This document shows positions 55,264-64,000 of a stretch of 64,000 nucleotides of DNA, piece after piece. The notes beneath the pieces are model-generated. The model made no database searches. It saw nothing but the letters and a program-made list of their open reading frames with translations, and was not told the origin of the DNA. Where the stretch lies: the NCBI GenBank assembly GCA_018436925.1, contig JAHDKI010000021.1, forward strand, positions 20,544-84,543. The letters are read 5' to 3'. The translations under genes were made by a program, and so were the position numbers. The stretch's first letter is position 1; each line of letters starts with the position of its first letter. Source of the DNA: Syntrophaceae bacterium (GTDB taxonomy: Bacteria > Desulfobacterota > Syntrophia > Syntrophales > Smithellaceae).

Positions 55264-56129
55264 CTGCCCTTAATCTCCTTCCCGAACAGTCCGGTTGGTT
55301 TGATCGCAAGAATCAGCACAAGCGCTCCGAAACCGAAAACATCCTTATAAGCCGCCGACAGATAGCCGCCGCCGATTGCCTCTATGAGCCCAAGAATCAA
55401 CCCGCCGGCAATCGCGCCCGGGATGCTGCCCAAACCGCCCAAAATAACGATGACGAAAGATTTCATCCCGACCATCGCCCCCATACTCGGCGAAATCATA
55501 AAGATGGGAGCAATGACGCAGGCCGCAAGCGCCGCCAGCCCGCTGGCGATCGCAAAGGTCAAAGCCGACACGCGGTTGACGTTGATGCCGACCAGCGTGG
55601 CGCCTTCCTTATTCTGAGCGACAGCCTCAATGGTGCTGCCAAGCGTTGTTTTTTTGATGAAGAGTTGAAGCAGAATAATGGCGACGATCGCCACCAGGAT
55701 CACCAGCAGGCGCTGCTGAGTCATGATAATTCCGAAAACATCCAGGATTCCCGGATGCGGGTTGGGAATGCGGTGTCCTTCCGGCCCCCAGACCAATTCC
55801 ACGATGTTCTCCAAAACAATCAAGGCGCCCAGTGCGGCGATGAACGGGGCGATGCCGGGAACATTGCGCAACGGCCGGAAAACCAGAAATTCCAGCAGGA
55901 CGCCGCACAGCGCCAGGAAAATCACGGCAAGGGCCACCGACGGCCAGTAAGCAAAACCAAGCGTCGCAATCAAGAAGAAACAGACATAAGCGCCGAGCAT
56001 GTACATATTGCCGTGCGCAAAGTTCGGCACGTGCAGGATGCCGAACACCAGCGTCAGCCCCAGTGCAACCACGGCATAGGTGCTGCCCAACATGACACCA
56101 TTAAAGACCTGCTGAAGAAAAAGTTCCAT
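55260..56129 (-). CDS. livH: Branched-chain amino acid-type ABC permease LivH
   Basis: 289 aa with about eight helices. Seen: LFLQQVFNGVMLGSTYAVVALGLTL at the start, HVPNFAHGNMYMLGAY, and VAQNKEGATLVGIN, the cytosolic loop that docks on the ATPases. First gene of livHMGF, behind the promoter at 56247-56275. No substrate-binding protein gene precedes it, unlike most liv operons. Confidence 0.93.
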   Translation of the reverse strand: MELFLQQVFNGVMLGSTYAVVALGLTLVFGILHVPNFAHGNMYMLGAYVCFFLIATLGFAYWPSVALAVIFLALCGVLLEFLVFRPLRNVPGIAPFIAALGALIVLENIVELVWGPEGHRIPNPHPGILDVFGIIMTQQRLLVILVAIVAIILLQLFIKKTTLGSTIEAVAQNKEGATLVGINVNRVSALTFAIASGLAALAACVIAPIFMISPSMGAMVGMKSFVIVILGGLGSIPGAIAGGLILGLIEAIGGGYLSAAYKDVFGFGALVLILAIKPTGLFGKEIKGR

Positions 56130-56246
56130 TTAGACTCCATCTTTGCATGAACCCGGCCTGTCTCAACGCTGGAAGCCGCAGGAAGATAAGGCTCCGGTTC
56201 AATCTCTGGGTAAGATTTCGATATTCAGTTAATCAACGTGGCTGCG

Positions 56247-56275
56247 TTAATAATGGAGGGAATACCTTTTGTCAA
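56247..56275 (-). promoter_or_regulatory. Promoter of livHMGF
   Basis: Minus strand: TTGACA (56275-56270), 17-base spacer, TATTAA (56252-56247). The leader is about 110 bases. Confidence 0.75.
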
Positions 56276-56534
56276 GAAAAAAAGTCTCTTGAGCCAACAT
56301 TTTTCCGGATCGCGCAATCCGCCTCAATTCCGCTTCCTGACTGGACATTTTCTTGACCAGCGGTCACCAAAGTACGGTCTTGCGGCATGCCTCAAAGCAA
56401 ACGCCTCCAAACCTGTTTCATTCAAAAGATGAGCGAGATTTTACCGGCAAGGTCCGGCTTGAGGGACCCGGGCCGGCGACGCGATGCGGCTTAGCCGTCG
56501 CGTCCGGCAAACGAAGAAGACTCTTTTTTCCGTG
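56276..56534. other. Divergent intergenic DNA, no supported gene
   Basis: Between the liv and plsC promoters. Three short open frames on the plus strand (56147-56538) have no start signals or recognisable domains. I see no RNA gene. Confidence 0.5.
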
Positions 56535-56563
56535 TTGACTTGACCCGGTGAATCAAGTAAAAA
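56535..56563 (+). promoter_or_regulatory. Possible promoter of plsC-ftsK-rimO
   Basis: TTGACT (56535-56540), 17-base spacer, TAAAAA (56558-56563), 38 bases before the plsC start. Confidence 0.5.
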
Positions 56564-56600
56564 AATCAAGCCTGAAAATTCACAACGAAAGGATGAAGGG

Positions 56601-57362
56601 ATGATCCGTTCGGCACTGCTGGTTACGTTGGGCGTCGCCATTACCGCTTTTTTTTCTTTCTGGGCCGTCATTTTCTCCTTTTTCGCCAATGCGGAAAACA
56701 ATGTGCATAAAGTCGCCAATCTCTGGAGCAGGATTTTGCTTTTCTTGTGCTCCACGAAAGTGGAGGTGATCGGGTGTCAAAATATCCGGCAGGGCAAACC
56801 GCAGGTCTTCATGGCCAATCACCAAAGTGATTTCGATATCCTCATTACATTGGCCCATGTTCCGGGACAGTTTCGCTGGATCGCAAAAAAAGAACTCTTC
56901 ACCATACCGATCTTCGGCCAGGCGATGAGAGCGGCGGGGTATATCGAAATCGACCGGCAAAACCATGAAAAGGCGCTGCAAAGCCTGGATCTGGCCGCTT
57001 TGCGTATTCGGGAGGGAAAATCCGTCATGACTTTTCCGGAAGGAACCCGAAGCCGAAACGGAGAGATCAAACCCTTCAAGCAGGGAACGTTTTATCTGGC
57101 GATTCAATCAGGTGTCCCCATCGTGCCGATCACCATTATCGGAAGCGGGGAAATCATGCCGAAGCGTTCCTTGAAAGTTCGGCCGGGAAGAATCAAGCTG
57201 GTCATCGACAAGCCGATCGCAACCCGCGACTATACGCTCGAGAATCGCCAGGCGCTCATCGAGAGGGTCCGTAAAGTCATTATCGCCAACCATGACGCGT
57301 ATCGGGACACGGGAACCGAAACCCTCAAAGACATTCAGCCGGAAATCAGTGCGGCCTCATGA
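56601..57362 (+). CDS. plsC: 1-acyl-sn-glycerol-3-phosphate acyltransferase (PlsC family)
   Basis: 253-aa inner-membrane-associated acyltransferase making phosphatidate. One N-terminal helix (about 3-25), then NHQSDFD (the HX4D catalytic motif), FPEGTRSRNGEI (the glycerophosphate-binding motif) and VPIVPITIIGSG. AAAGGATGAAGGG precedes the ATG. Overlaps ftsK by 4 bases, an unusual but clear coupling. Confidence 0.92.
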   Translation: MIRSALLVTLGVAITAFFSFWAVIFSFFANAENNVHKVANLWSRILLFLCSTKVEVIGCQNIRQGKPQVFMANHQSDFDILITLAHVPGQFRWIAKKELFTIPIFGQAMRAAGYIEIDRQNHEKALQSLDLAALRIREGKSVMTFPEGTRSRNGEIKPFKQGTFYLAIQSGVPIVPITIIGSGEIMPKRSLKVRPGRIKLVIDKPIATRDYTLENRQALIERVRKVIIANHDAYRDTGTETLKDIQPEISAAS

Positions 57363-59551
57363 TGGATCAACCCCCGACTCAATTCCGAAGGTTCAATGAA
57401 ATCAAAGGCGTGGTTTTGATCGCGCTCGCCTTGTTTTTGCTGCTTTGCCTTTTTTCGTACTCTCCGTCCGATCCGTCTTTGACCCGATTCGTTCCGGATG
57501 CGCCGTCGGTCCACAACCTCACGGGGAAATTCGGTTCCTATACATCCGATGCCGTCATCCGGCTTCTGGGCATCGCCGCCTTCGCGATTCCGGCGGCGCT
57601 TATCGCGCTGGCGTTTCAGTTCTTTCTCCGGCCGGCTTTTGCCCTCGCCGCCGGGCAGGTCGTCGGATTTGTCTTTTGGGTTCTGTCGGGCGCGGGGCTT
57701 CTGGCCGCCCTCATCAGCGGCGGCGTTACGTTTTCCGGCGAAACGCTGAAAGCCGGCGGGCTCATCGGCGCATTGATCGTCAGGGCTTTGCTGGCCTACT
57801 TCAATGCCGCGGGGACCTACATTATCCTGGTTGCGGCCTTCCTGGTTTCCTTATTTTTCATTATTGACTTCTCCATCGTGTCCGTGACGCAAAAATTTTC
57901 GCAACAAACAGCCCGCTTTTTTGCGTTCATCCGCCGTCACCTGTCAGACCTGAGGAGCCGGCTTTTTTCAAGGCTCAAAATCGTCTCAACCCCGTCGCAG
58001 CCCGTCCTCAGCGACGAAACGCCGCCTCCGAAAAAAGCAAAGCCCCGAAAAATCGAACAGACGCATTTTGATTTTTCAAAACTCAAATCCGACGGCACAT
58101 TTCAACTGCCTCCCCTGTCGCTTTTGGAGGAAGCTTTACAAAAAGACACGCGGATTCGGCGGGATCACCTGGTTACCAATTCCCGTATTCTGGAAAAGAA
58201 ACTGGCGGATTTCGGCGTGGAGGCCCGCGTCGCGGAAGTTCTGCCCGGCCCCGTCATCACGATGTATGAACTGGAACCGGCGCCGGGCGTCAAAATCAAC
58301 CGCATCACGACGCTGGCCGACGATCTGGCGCTGGCGCTCATGGCCCCCAGCATCCGGATTCTGGCTCCGATTCCGGGTAAATCCGTCATCGGCATCGAGA
58401 TCCCCAACCTCAAACGGGAACCGGTGTATCTCAAAGAGGTTCTGGACAACGATCTGTTTTCAAAATCCGCCTCGCGTCTGCCGATTGCCATGGGCGTCGA
58501 TTTCGTGGGCACACCGGTCGTCGCGGATTTGACCAAAATGCCCCATCTGCTGATCGCCGGCACAACCGGATCAGGAAAAAGCGTCGCGCTCAACGCCATG
58601 ATCTGCAGCATCCTGTTTAAAGCGCAGCCCGATGATGTCAAGTTTCTCATGGTGGATCCCAAACGGCTGGAACTATCGTCCTACGAAGGCATTCCACACC
58701 TGATGCACCCGGTGGTGGTGGACCCGAAAAAAGCCTCGCAGGTCTTGCGCTGGACCGTCGAGGAGATGGAACGACGTTACAAGGTCATCAGCACGCTGGG
58801 GGTAAAAAGTATTGACGCTTACAACGAAGCGGTTCTCACCGGCGCCAAGGGAAAAACGTTGGAGCCCCAATCTGGCGACGAGGCGGTGGTTTCCCACGTC
58901 AAGCTTCCATACATCATCGTCGTCATTGATGAACTGGCGGACTTGATGATGGTCGCACCTCGGGACGTCGAGGATTCGCTCACGCGGCTCGCCCAGATGG
59001 CTCGCGCCGCCGGCATCCATCTGATCATCGCCACGCAAAGACCTTCGGTGGACGTCATTACGGGATTGATCAAAGCCAATTTCCCCACGCGGATCTCCTT
59101 CAAGGTGTCCTCCAAAATCGATTCACGCACCATCATTGATCAACCCGGCGCGGAACAGCTTCTGGGGGCGGGCGACATGCTCTTTATTCCGCCGGGCACG
59201 TCCAGACTTACGCGCATCCATGGCGCGTATCTGTCGGACGCCGAAATTTCGAGAATTGTGGCCTACCTCAAAATGCAGGCCCAGCCCACATACGACACGT
59301 CGATCGAAAAATTTGAATATGACTCCGGCCGCGCAGCGGCCGACGAGGAAGCCTTCGATGAGAAGTACGACGAAGCCGTGGCGCTTGTCGGGGAATTGGG
59401 GCAAGCCTCCATTTCACTGGTTCAACGTTATCTGAAGATCGGTTACAACCGCGCCGCCCGAATGATCGAACAGATGGAGCGTGAAGGCATCGTCGGCCCC
59501 TCCGACGGCGCGAAGCCCCGAAAAGTCCTGATCCGGAAACTTTCACAGTGA
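57359..59551 (+). CDS. ftsK: DNA translocase FtsK/SpoIIIE
   Basis: 730-aa septal DNA pump. Four or five N-terminal helices (about 15-180), a short linker, then the motor with Walker A AGTTGSGKSVALN (about 400-412), Walker B VVIDELADLMMV and ATQRPSVDVITGLIKAN, and the C-terminal gamma winged helix (about 660-725, SISLVQRYLKIGYNRAARMIEQ) that reads KOPS-like sequences. The linker is short compared with E. coli FtsK. Coupled to plsC before it and rimO after it by 4-base overlaps. Confidence 0.96.
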   Translation: MMDQPPTQFRRFNEIKGVVLIALALFLLLCLFSYSPSDPSLTRFVPDAPSVHNLTGKFGSYTSDAVIRLLGIAAFAIPAALIALAFQFFLRPAFALAAGQVVGFVFWVLSGAGLLAALISGGVTFSGETLKAGGLIGALIVRALLAYFNAAGTYIILVAAFLVSLFFIIDFSIVSVTQKFSQQTARFFAFIRRHLSDLRSRLFSRLKIVSTPSQPVLSDETPPPKKAKPRKIEQTHFDFSKLKSDGTFQLPPLSLLEEALQKDTRIRRDHLVTNSRILEKKLADFGVEARVAEVLPGPVITMYELEPAPGVKINRITTLADDLALALMAPSIRILAPIPGKSVIGIEIPNLKREPVYLKEVLDNDLFSKSASRLPIAMGVDFVGTPVVADLTKMPHLLIAGTTGSGKSVALNAMICSILFKAQPDDVKFLMVDPKRLELSSYEGIPHLMHPVVVDPKKASQVLRWTVEEMERRYKVISTLGVKSIDAYNEAVLTGAKGKTLEPQSGDEAVVSHVKLPYIIVVIDELADLMMVAPRDVEDSLTRLAQMARAAGIHLIIATQRPSVDVITGLIKANFPTRISFKVSSKIDSRTIIDQPGAEQLLGAGDMLFIPPGTSRLTRIHGAYLSDAEISRIVAYLKMQAQPTYDTSIEKFEYDSGRAAADEEAFDEKYDEAVALVGELGQASISLVQRYLKIGYNRAARMIEQMEREGIVGPSDGAKPRKVLIRKLSQ

Positions 59552-60894
59552 ACGTCGGCAAACCTTTAAATCTGCATATCGTTTCTTTGGGCTGCGCCAA
59601 AAATCTCGTTGATTCCGAAGTCATGGGGGGACTGGCGCGCAAGGCGGGTATCGTACTGACGGATCAGATAACGCAAGCCGATTTTGTTCTGGTCAATACC
59701 TGCGCCTTTATCAACCCCGCCAAGGAGGAATCCATTGAAACCATCCTGTCGATCGCGCGGGAAAAACAAAGACAAGGGCTGAACTTCAAACTCGTCGTCG
59801 CAGGTTGTCTGGCCCAGCGCTACGGCCGTCAATTGCTCCGCGATCTCCCCGAAGTCGATCTGTTTATCGGCACCGGCGAGGTCGGCCGTGTCGTCAGGCA
59901 TCTGCAGACGCTTGCCGCCGGCCCGAAGCGCGTTGCCGTGGTGTCCAAACCGGATTTTCTGATGACCTCCGATCATGAGCGCATCCTTCCGGAGGGCGCT
60001 CTTTCGGCAAACCTGAAAATCGCCGACGGCTGCTCCAATCGCTGCGCCTACTGCGCCATCCCCGACATCCGCGGACCGGCCCGCAGCCGCGAGCCGGAAG
60101 ACATTCTCCGGGAAGCTCAAAGTCTGGCAAAGCGCGGCATCAAGGAACTTCTCATCATCGGCCAGGACACGTCGGCCTACGGTCGGGACCTCAAATCCCG
60201 TCCATCTTTGTCGGGCCTGCTCGAAGAGCTGGCCTCCATCGACGGCATCCGCTGGATCCGCCTGTTGTACAGCCACCCGGCCCATCTCTCCGCGGAAACA
60301 CTCTCCGTGATGGCCCGCCGCGACAAGATCTGCCGGTACATTGATCTGCCCGTCCAGCACATCGACGACACCCTCTTGGCGGCCATGAACCGTCGCGCCG
60401 ACGCGGACCAAATCAGGTCCGTGATTTCTCAGGCGCGCGTCATGATGCCGGATGTCGCCCTGCGGACATCGCTCATCGTCGGCTTTCCCGGTGAAACGCC
60501 CAAACGTTTTGAACGTCTGATCGCTTTCGTGCGCGAGACGAAATTCGACCATCTGGGCGTTTTTACTTATTCCCGCGAGGAGGGCACGGCCGCGGCGGCA
60601 ATGCCCTCGAGAATCTCCGAAAAAGAGAAAGAGCGCCGACGCGACATCGTAATGAATGAACAGGCCGAAATTTCTCTTGCGATCAACCGGACCTTGATCG
60701 GCTCCACACAGGAAGTGCTCATTGAAGGAAAAAGCGATCGGCCGGATTATGTCTATATGGGACGCTGCCGCAGACAGGCTCCGGAAATTGACGGCGTGAC
60801 CTACCTCGCGCACAGCTCGCTCAAGATCGGCGATCTCGTCCACTGCGTCATCACGAACGCCGATCACTATGATCTGTTTGCCGACCTCCGATAA
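59548..60894 (+). CDS. rimO: Ribosomal protein S12 methylthiotransferase RimO
   Basis: Radical-SAM enzyme that adds a methylthio group to the conserved Asp of ribosomal protein S12. 448 aa. N-terminal MTTase domain with LGCAKNLVDSE, NTCAFINPAKEES and AGCLAQRY (second 4Fe-4S cluster), radical-SAM CxxxCxxC at Cys162, Cys166 and Cys169, and a C-terminal TRAM domain. LGCAKN and the S12-type order distinguish it from MiaB. It starts with GTG, overlapping the ftsK stop (GTGA). Confidence 0.95.
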   Translation: MNVGKPLNLHIVSLGCAKNLVDSEVMGGLARKAGIVLTDQITQADFVLVNTCAFINPAKEESIETILSIAREKQRQGLNFKLVVAGCLAQRYGRQLLRDLPEVDLFIGTGEVGRVVRHLQTLAAGPKRVAVVSKPDFLMTSDHERILPEGALSANLKIADGCSNRCAYCAIPDIRGPARSREPEDILREAQSLAKRGIKELLIIGQDTSAYGRDLKSRPSLSGLLEELASIDGIRWIRLLYSHPAHLSAETLSVMARRDKICRYIDLPVQHIDDTLLAAMNRRADADQIRSVISQARVMMPDVALRTSLIVGFPGETPKRFERLIAFVRETKFDHLGVFTYSREEGTAAAAMPSRISEKEKERRRDIVMNEQAEISLAINRTLIGSTQEVLIEGKSDRPDYVYMGRCRRQAPEIDGVTYLAHSSLKIGDLVHCVITNADHYDLFADLR

Positions 60895-60901
60895 AACCCG
60901 T

Positions 60902-60931
60902 TTGACAACCCCCGGGGCTTTCCCGTATAGT
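60902..60931 (+). promoter_or_regulatory. Promoter of the polyprenyl synthase gene
   Basis: TTGACA (60902-60907), 18-base spacer, TATAGT (60926-60931). Lies just after rimO and 34 bases before the start codon. Confidence 0.75.
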
Positions 60932-60964
60932 TCCACTTCAAACCGATCCGAGGACTGTAGTCAA

Positions 60965-61939
60965 ATGGAGATGTCTGAAGTTTTTTCAGCCTACACGCAG
61001 GAAATGAAACAGGTCGAGGTGCATCTCGACCGCTACATCACGTCCGAAATCAAGCTTATTCCCGAGGTGGCCCATCACCTGATCGACAGCGGCGGCAAAC
61101 GGTTCCGGCCCCTTCTGCTCCTGATCAGCGCAAGGCTCTGCGGATACGAAGGCGACGCCCGTTTTCCTTTGGCGGCCGCCGTCGAATTCATTCATACGGC
61201 CAGCCTGCTGCACGACGACGTCATCGACGAGGCGCTGATCCGGCGCGGAAAAACCTCGGCCAACAACATCTGGGGCAACGCCGCCTCCGTCTTGGTCGGC
61301 GATTTCCTGTATTCTAAAGCTTTCAAGCTTCTGTCCGAAATCGGCGACATCGGATTGGTCCAGCTCATGTCCAAAATGACGAACATCATGTCGCAAGGTG
61401 AAGTCTTTCAACTGATGAAATGCGGCGACACGGATCTGACCGAAACCGACTATTTGAACATTGTTGAAAAGAAAACCGCCGTGTTGATTTCCGCGGCTTG
61501 CGAGAGCGGCGCCTTCCTGGGCAAAGCATCTCCGGTACAGGCGGATGCCCTGGGACAATACGGGTATAAAATCGGCATGGCCTTTCAGATCACGGACGAC
61601 ACCCTCGATTACATGGCCAGCCAGGCCGATTTCGGCAAAGCCATCGGCAAGGACCTTGAAGAAGGCAAAATGACTCTCCCGCTTATTTACGCCTTAACAC
61701 AATGCACAAAAGCGCAGCGGGATTTTATTAAAGCCGCCGTTTCTGAAAAAATGTTTTCACCCGAAACGATCCGGGATATTTTCGCCATCGTCCGGGAATC
61801 CGGCGGCATCGACTATTCTTTGAAGCGCGCCGATCAATTCATTGAAGACGCCATGGACGGGTTGAATGTGTTTCCCGAAACACCGCAAAGAAATCATCTG
61901 GCCGCGGTCGCCCGCTTCATTCTATCCAGAAAGGCATAA
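60965..61939 (+). CDS. ispB: Polyprenyl diphosphate synthase (IspB/octaprenyl type)
   Basis: 324 aa. Makes the side chain of menaquinone or ubiquinone by adding isopentenyl units. Seen: GGKRFRP, the first aspartate-rich motif LLHDDVID, GDFLYSKAF, and the second aspartate-rich motif ITDDTLDY followed by GKDLEEGK. The open frame begins earlier (60869) but a promoter lies inside it, so I start at ATG 60965 with GAGG 11 bases upstream; ATG 60971 is possible. Chain length is not evident. The product would feed the quinone pool used by the cytochrome locus. Confidence 0.92.
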   Translation: MEMSEVFSAYTQEMKQVEVHLDRYITSEIKLIPEVAHHLIDSGGKRFRPLLLLISARLCGYEGDARFPLAAAVEFIHTASLLHDDVIDEALIRRGKTSANNIWGNAASVLVGDFLYSKAFKLLSEIGDIGLVQLMSKMTNIMSQGEVFQLMKCGDTDLTETDYLNIVEKKTAVLISAACESGAFLGKASPVQADALGQYGYKIGMAFQITDDTLDYMASQADFGKAIGKDLEEGKMTLPLIYALTQCTKAQRDFIKAAVSEKMFSPETIRDIFAIVRESGGIDYSLKRADQFIEDAMDGLNVFPETPQRNHLAAVARFILSRKA

Positions 61940-62039
61940 TCTTGACCGCCGATTGCCGGCATAAGAAAGCGGACAATGGTAAAGTTGACGTTTTTCCCTT
62001 TTGTGCAATGAATAAAAAAACAGTCTGCCGGGTTTCCCG

Positions 62040-62948
62040 ATGAGTGAATTTTCCGCCGCCGTATCCAATAAGACCAAAATCCGTCTGCTGGCCCTGATGA
62101 TGGGAATGGAGATTTACACGCTCGGCGTTTCCAGCATCGGTATCCTGACCTCCAACTCCATCGTTTTCGTCGCTAATTTCGTCATCGCCTTCACCGGCGC
62201 CCTGGCTTCGGGACTGTCGCTCTACACAGTCCGGCGAATGACCAAAGGCACGGATTTGCTCAACACCTACGGTCTGGGAAGAATGGAAACCATCTCCAGC
62301 ATCGTCGTGGGCATCACCATGCTTTTGGCCGTTGTTTTCGTCGGCTATGAAACCATCATGAAAGTCCTTCACCCCTCCGAGCAGCACGGCGGCCTGGTCG
62401 CGATGCTTCTGACTTTCGCCTCCTTCATCGCGTCGTTGTGGTTGTGGATTCGCAACTACCGGTTGAGCAAAACGGAACATTCGCCGATTTTCAGTTCCAT
62501 TTGGCGAATGGCCAGAATGGGGGCGCTTGAGGATCTTCTGATCATTTTAGCCGTCGGCATCGCGCTGATATTTTCAGGCGCGCCCTGGACGCGCTACCTG
62601 GATGTCTGCGCCACCTCCATTCTCATGCTCAGCATTTTAAAATCCATCTATGACGTGTTTTCCGGATCGCTGTCCGACCTTTTAGACCGCAGCCTCGACG
62701 AATACCATCTGCTGATCATCCTTCGCGAATTGGTCGCCAATTACGATGCGTATGAACAGATTCACGGCTTTAGGACCCGACGGTCCGGAAGCCAGACCTT
62801 CATCGAATTATTTATCGAGTTTCATCCGGAAACGAAGATGGCTTCCATCTACGATCTGATAGACCGTCTGGAAACGGAGCTGAAAAATAATATTCCCGGC
62901 GCCCAGGTCATGATCATCCCCAGTCGAAAGCGATTGGAGCAGCCTTAA
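62040..62948 (+). CDS. Cation diffusion facilitator-like membrane protein with degenerate metal site
   Basis: 302 aa with six helices and a C-terminal ferredoxin-like domain (RTRRSGSQTFIELFIEFHPE), the layout of CDF exporters. The metal ligands are mostly missing: helix 2 has no DxxxD/HxxxD (it reads ANFVIAFTGALASG), and helix 5 keeps only one Asp (ALEDLL) where HxxxD is expected. YGLGRME replaces the FGHGKxE motif. It may carry another ion, or have lost transport. The ribosome-binding site is weak. Start ATG 62040. Confidence 0.78.
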   Translation: MSEFSAAVSNKTKIRLLALMMGMEIYTLGVSSIGILTSNSIVFVANFVIAFTGALASGLSLYTVRRMTKGTDLLNTYGLGRMETISSIVVGITMLLAVVFVGYETIMKVLHPSEQHGGLVAMLLTFASFIASLWLWIRNYRLSKTEHSPIFSSIWRMARMGALEDLLIILAVGIALIFSGAPWTRYLDVCATSILMLSILKSIYDVFSGSLSDLLDRSLDEYHLLIILRELVANYDAYEQIHGFRTRRSGSQTFIELFIEFHPETKMASIYDLIDRLETELKNNIPGAQVMIIPSRKRLEQP

Positions 62949-63028
62949 TTTTATCCGGAAGTCGATCCTCAAAGCGCCCTGGGTTTTTTCCGTCCGCAGC
63001 GGCCATGATCGCGGTCCGTATGCCTCCG

Positions 63029-63505
63029 TTAATTCTTAGAGATTCTGATTCTTCCGGTAATCGTCGTCGTCAGCGTCATCCTTCTTCCCGTGCGCTCATG
63101 CTTGAGCGTTAGAGAGCCCAGACCTGATGTGCCCCTGGGATGAAAGGTCACGGAAGACACTCCCCCGGAAAAACTTGGGTTCTTTGAAAACACAATCGCC
63201 CGCTTGCCTGCGCAGATCGGGATGCCGGTTGCGACCGTTGTCCATATGTTGACCGGCACGGGCTTCCTGGAAATGCTGTAGGTCATCGTCTGGGCATCAA
63301 ATGTGATTTTGTACTGCATATTTTCGGCAACGGCCCGTTGCCTGCAAAGCCCCATGTCTCCCGAAATCTGACGGACGGCCTCCCGCAAGTGTACGTTGTC
63401 GCGGTAGCTTGAAAAGCTCGGAGACGCAATCGCCGCAACGATGCCGAAAACGGCCAGGACAATGATCAACTCGGTTAAACTGAACCCTCTGTCTGTCAGC
63501 CTCAT
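63029..63505 (-). CDS. GspH/FimT-type pseudopilin
   Basis: 158 aa with a class III prepilin peptidase site: short leader MRLTDRG, then FSLTELIIVLAVFGIVAAIAS, with Glu at position 5 of the mature protein. The C-terminal part (about 60-158) is the beta-rich domain of GspH/FimT, a minor pilin needed for type II secretion or type IV pilus assembly. GGGGAGGA precedes the ATG. No other pilin genes are in view. More could lie to the right, although almost 500 gene-free bases follow. Confidence 0.88.
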   Translation of the reverse strand: MRLTDRGFSLTELIIVLAVFGIVAAIASPSFSSYRDNVHLREAVRQISGDMGLCRQRAVAENMQYKITFDAQTMTYSISRKPVPVNIWTTVATGIPICAGKRAIVFSKNPSFSGGVSSVTFHPRGTSGLGSLTLKHERTGRRMTLTTTITGRIRISKN

Positions 63506-64000
63506 TTTGTCCTCCCCTCGGTTTTTTCAAACAGGGATGCCGCAACGCAGACAAACGGCTTAAATAGCCGCTGATCAGACGCGCCATCGACGCAAAACCA
63601 GACATTCCCTGTCCGGATCCATTTTTTCAACAATGTCGTTCAGTGTTTAGTTGTAGAAGTCGGCCTGCACATCTTGCAGCGAACCCACAGGCGGAGTTCA
63701 GCCCCAAAAATGTCCGCACGCCTGATTAAGCGCTTAGCGCATCTTGAAAAAATCCGCCAGCGAAAAATGAAGAAAACGAAATGCCTAAAGAAGGTGGATC
63801 GGCACGGCAGGCAAAATCCCGATAAATAACTTTGAAAGGATTTGAGGCGATCTTTTGGACCACGCAAAAGCCCCCTTGAAGTCTTTTTGACCTTCAAGGG
63901 GGCTATCACTTCAGATCATGAATTTTTTTGGCAGCGGCCTTTTTAAATTATCGGGTTGCAGGTTCCAATCAACGTGTTTCTCTAAAGACCTTTCATTCTT
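63506..64000. other. Gene-free right end of window
   Basis: 495 bases. Contains the hairpin at 63866-63903 and no open frame that I believe. The region upstream of the pseudopilin start presumably has its promoter, but I could not identify one. Confidence 0.5.
63866..63903 (-). terminator. Terminator-like hairpin
   Basis: 12-bp stem GCCCCCTTGAAG (63870-63881) / CTTCAAGGGGGC (63892-63903). On the minus strand it is followed by TTTTGCG, so it could end a leftward transcript entering from outside the window. Confidence 0.65.

Noticed and set aside
56147..56538. Three small plus-strand open frames upstream of plsC
   Set aside because: Short, mutually overlapping, no ribosome-binding sites; they lie across the liv promoter.
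63640..63909. 89-codon minus-strand open frame at the right end
   Set aside because: Its start lies inside the terminator-like hairpin, and its composition (Arg/Phe-rich) is not protein-like.
1..64000. tRNA genes, CRISPR arrays, insertion sequences, prophage
   Set aside because: Scanned by eye for T-loop motifs, regular direct repeats and transposase or integrase motifs on both strands; none found.

Overview
The window reads as a chromosomal segment of an anaerobic, Gram-negative deltaproteobacterium (Desulfobacterota, probably Syntrophia-like). This is inferred from several features: a selenocysteine-type HesB/IscA-like gene, a dense multiheme cytochrome c locus with System II (ResB/CcsB) cytochrome assembly, twitching-motility ATPases, and a complete trpEGDCFBA operon behind a Trp-rich leader peptide. 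I saw no rRNA, tRNA, transposase, integrase, phage gene or CRISPR array. No similarity search was run, so taxonomy and names rest on motifs and gene order.

Layout. 0-3.8 kb (minus): FabD, acyl-CoA dehydrogenase, KAS III and a FabG-like reductase that runs off the left edge. 4-9.1 kb: single genes (alkyladenine glycosylase, AI-2E-type permease, PHP protein, HD hydrolase resembling small alarmone hydrolases, exported transglutaminase-like protein). 9.3-9.7 kb: HesB-like selenoprotein with an in-frame TGA and a downstream hairpin. 9.7-13.5 kb: TPR protein, then pilT-pilU-receiver protein on the minus strand. 13.8-17.8 kb: ABM-domain protein, solute-binding protein, nitronate monooxygenase-like enzyme, histidine phosphatase. 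17.8-24.8 kb: trp promoter, leader peptide, attenuator and trpEGDCFBA. 24.8-27.8 kb (minus): tripartite tricarboxylate transporter. 28-36.2 kb: GAF/PAS/GGDEF cyclase, two half-size YeeE/YedE permeases, glycosyltransferase, an N-formylglutamate amidohydrolase/C39-like fusion, a glyoxalase II-like hydrolase and a peroxiredoxin.

36.2-52.8 kb is the most interesting part. On the minus strand, from 47.7 down to 36.2 kb, it encodes a Tat-exported fumarate-reductase-like flavoprotein, a hexaheme cytochrome, an 11-heme cytochrome interrupted by an in-frame TGA, a periplasmic sulfurtransferase, an octaheme cytochrome, a rhodanese-fold protein with no visible catalytic Cys, a nine-heme/cytochrome b membrane fusion resembling CbcL, ResB and CcsB. 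Divergently placed are a sigma-54 activator, an aromatic-acid-type MFS permease and a second Tat flavoprotein. The parts fit a quinol-to-periplasm respiratory chain that reduces an organic acceptor such as an unsaturated or aromatic-derived carboxylate. Substrate and physiology are inference.

52.8-56.1 kb (minus) is livHMGF without a binding protein. 56.6-62.9 kb (plus) is plsC-ftsK-rimO with 4-base overlaps, then a polyprenyl diphosphate synthase and a CDF-like protein lacking most metal ligands. 63.0-63.5 kb (minus) is a GspH/FimT-type pseudopilin, followed by gene-free DNA to the right edge.
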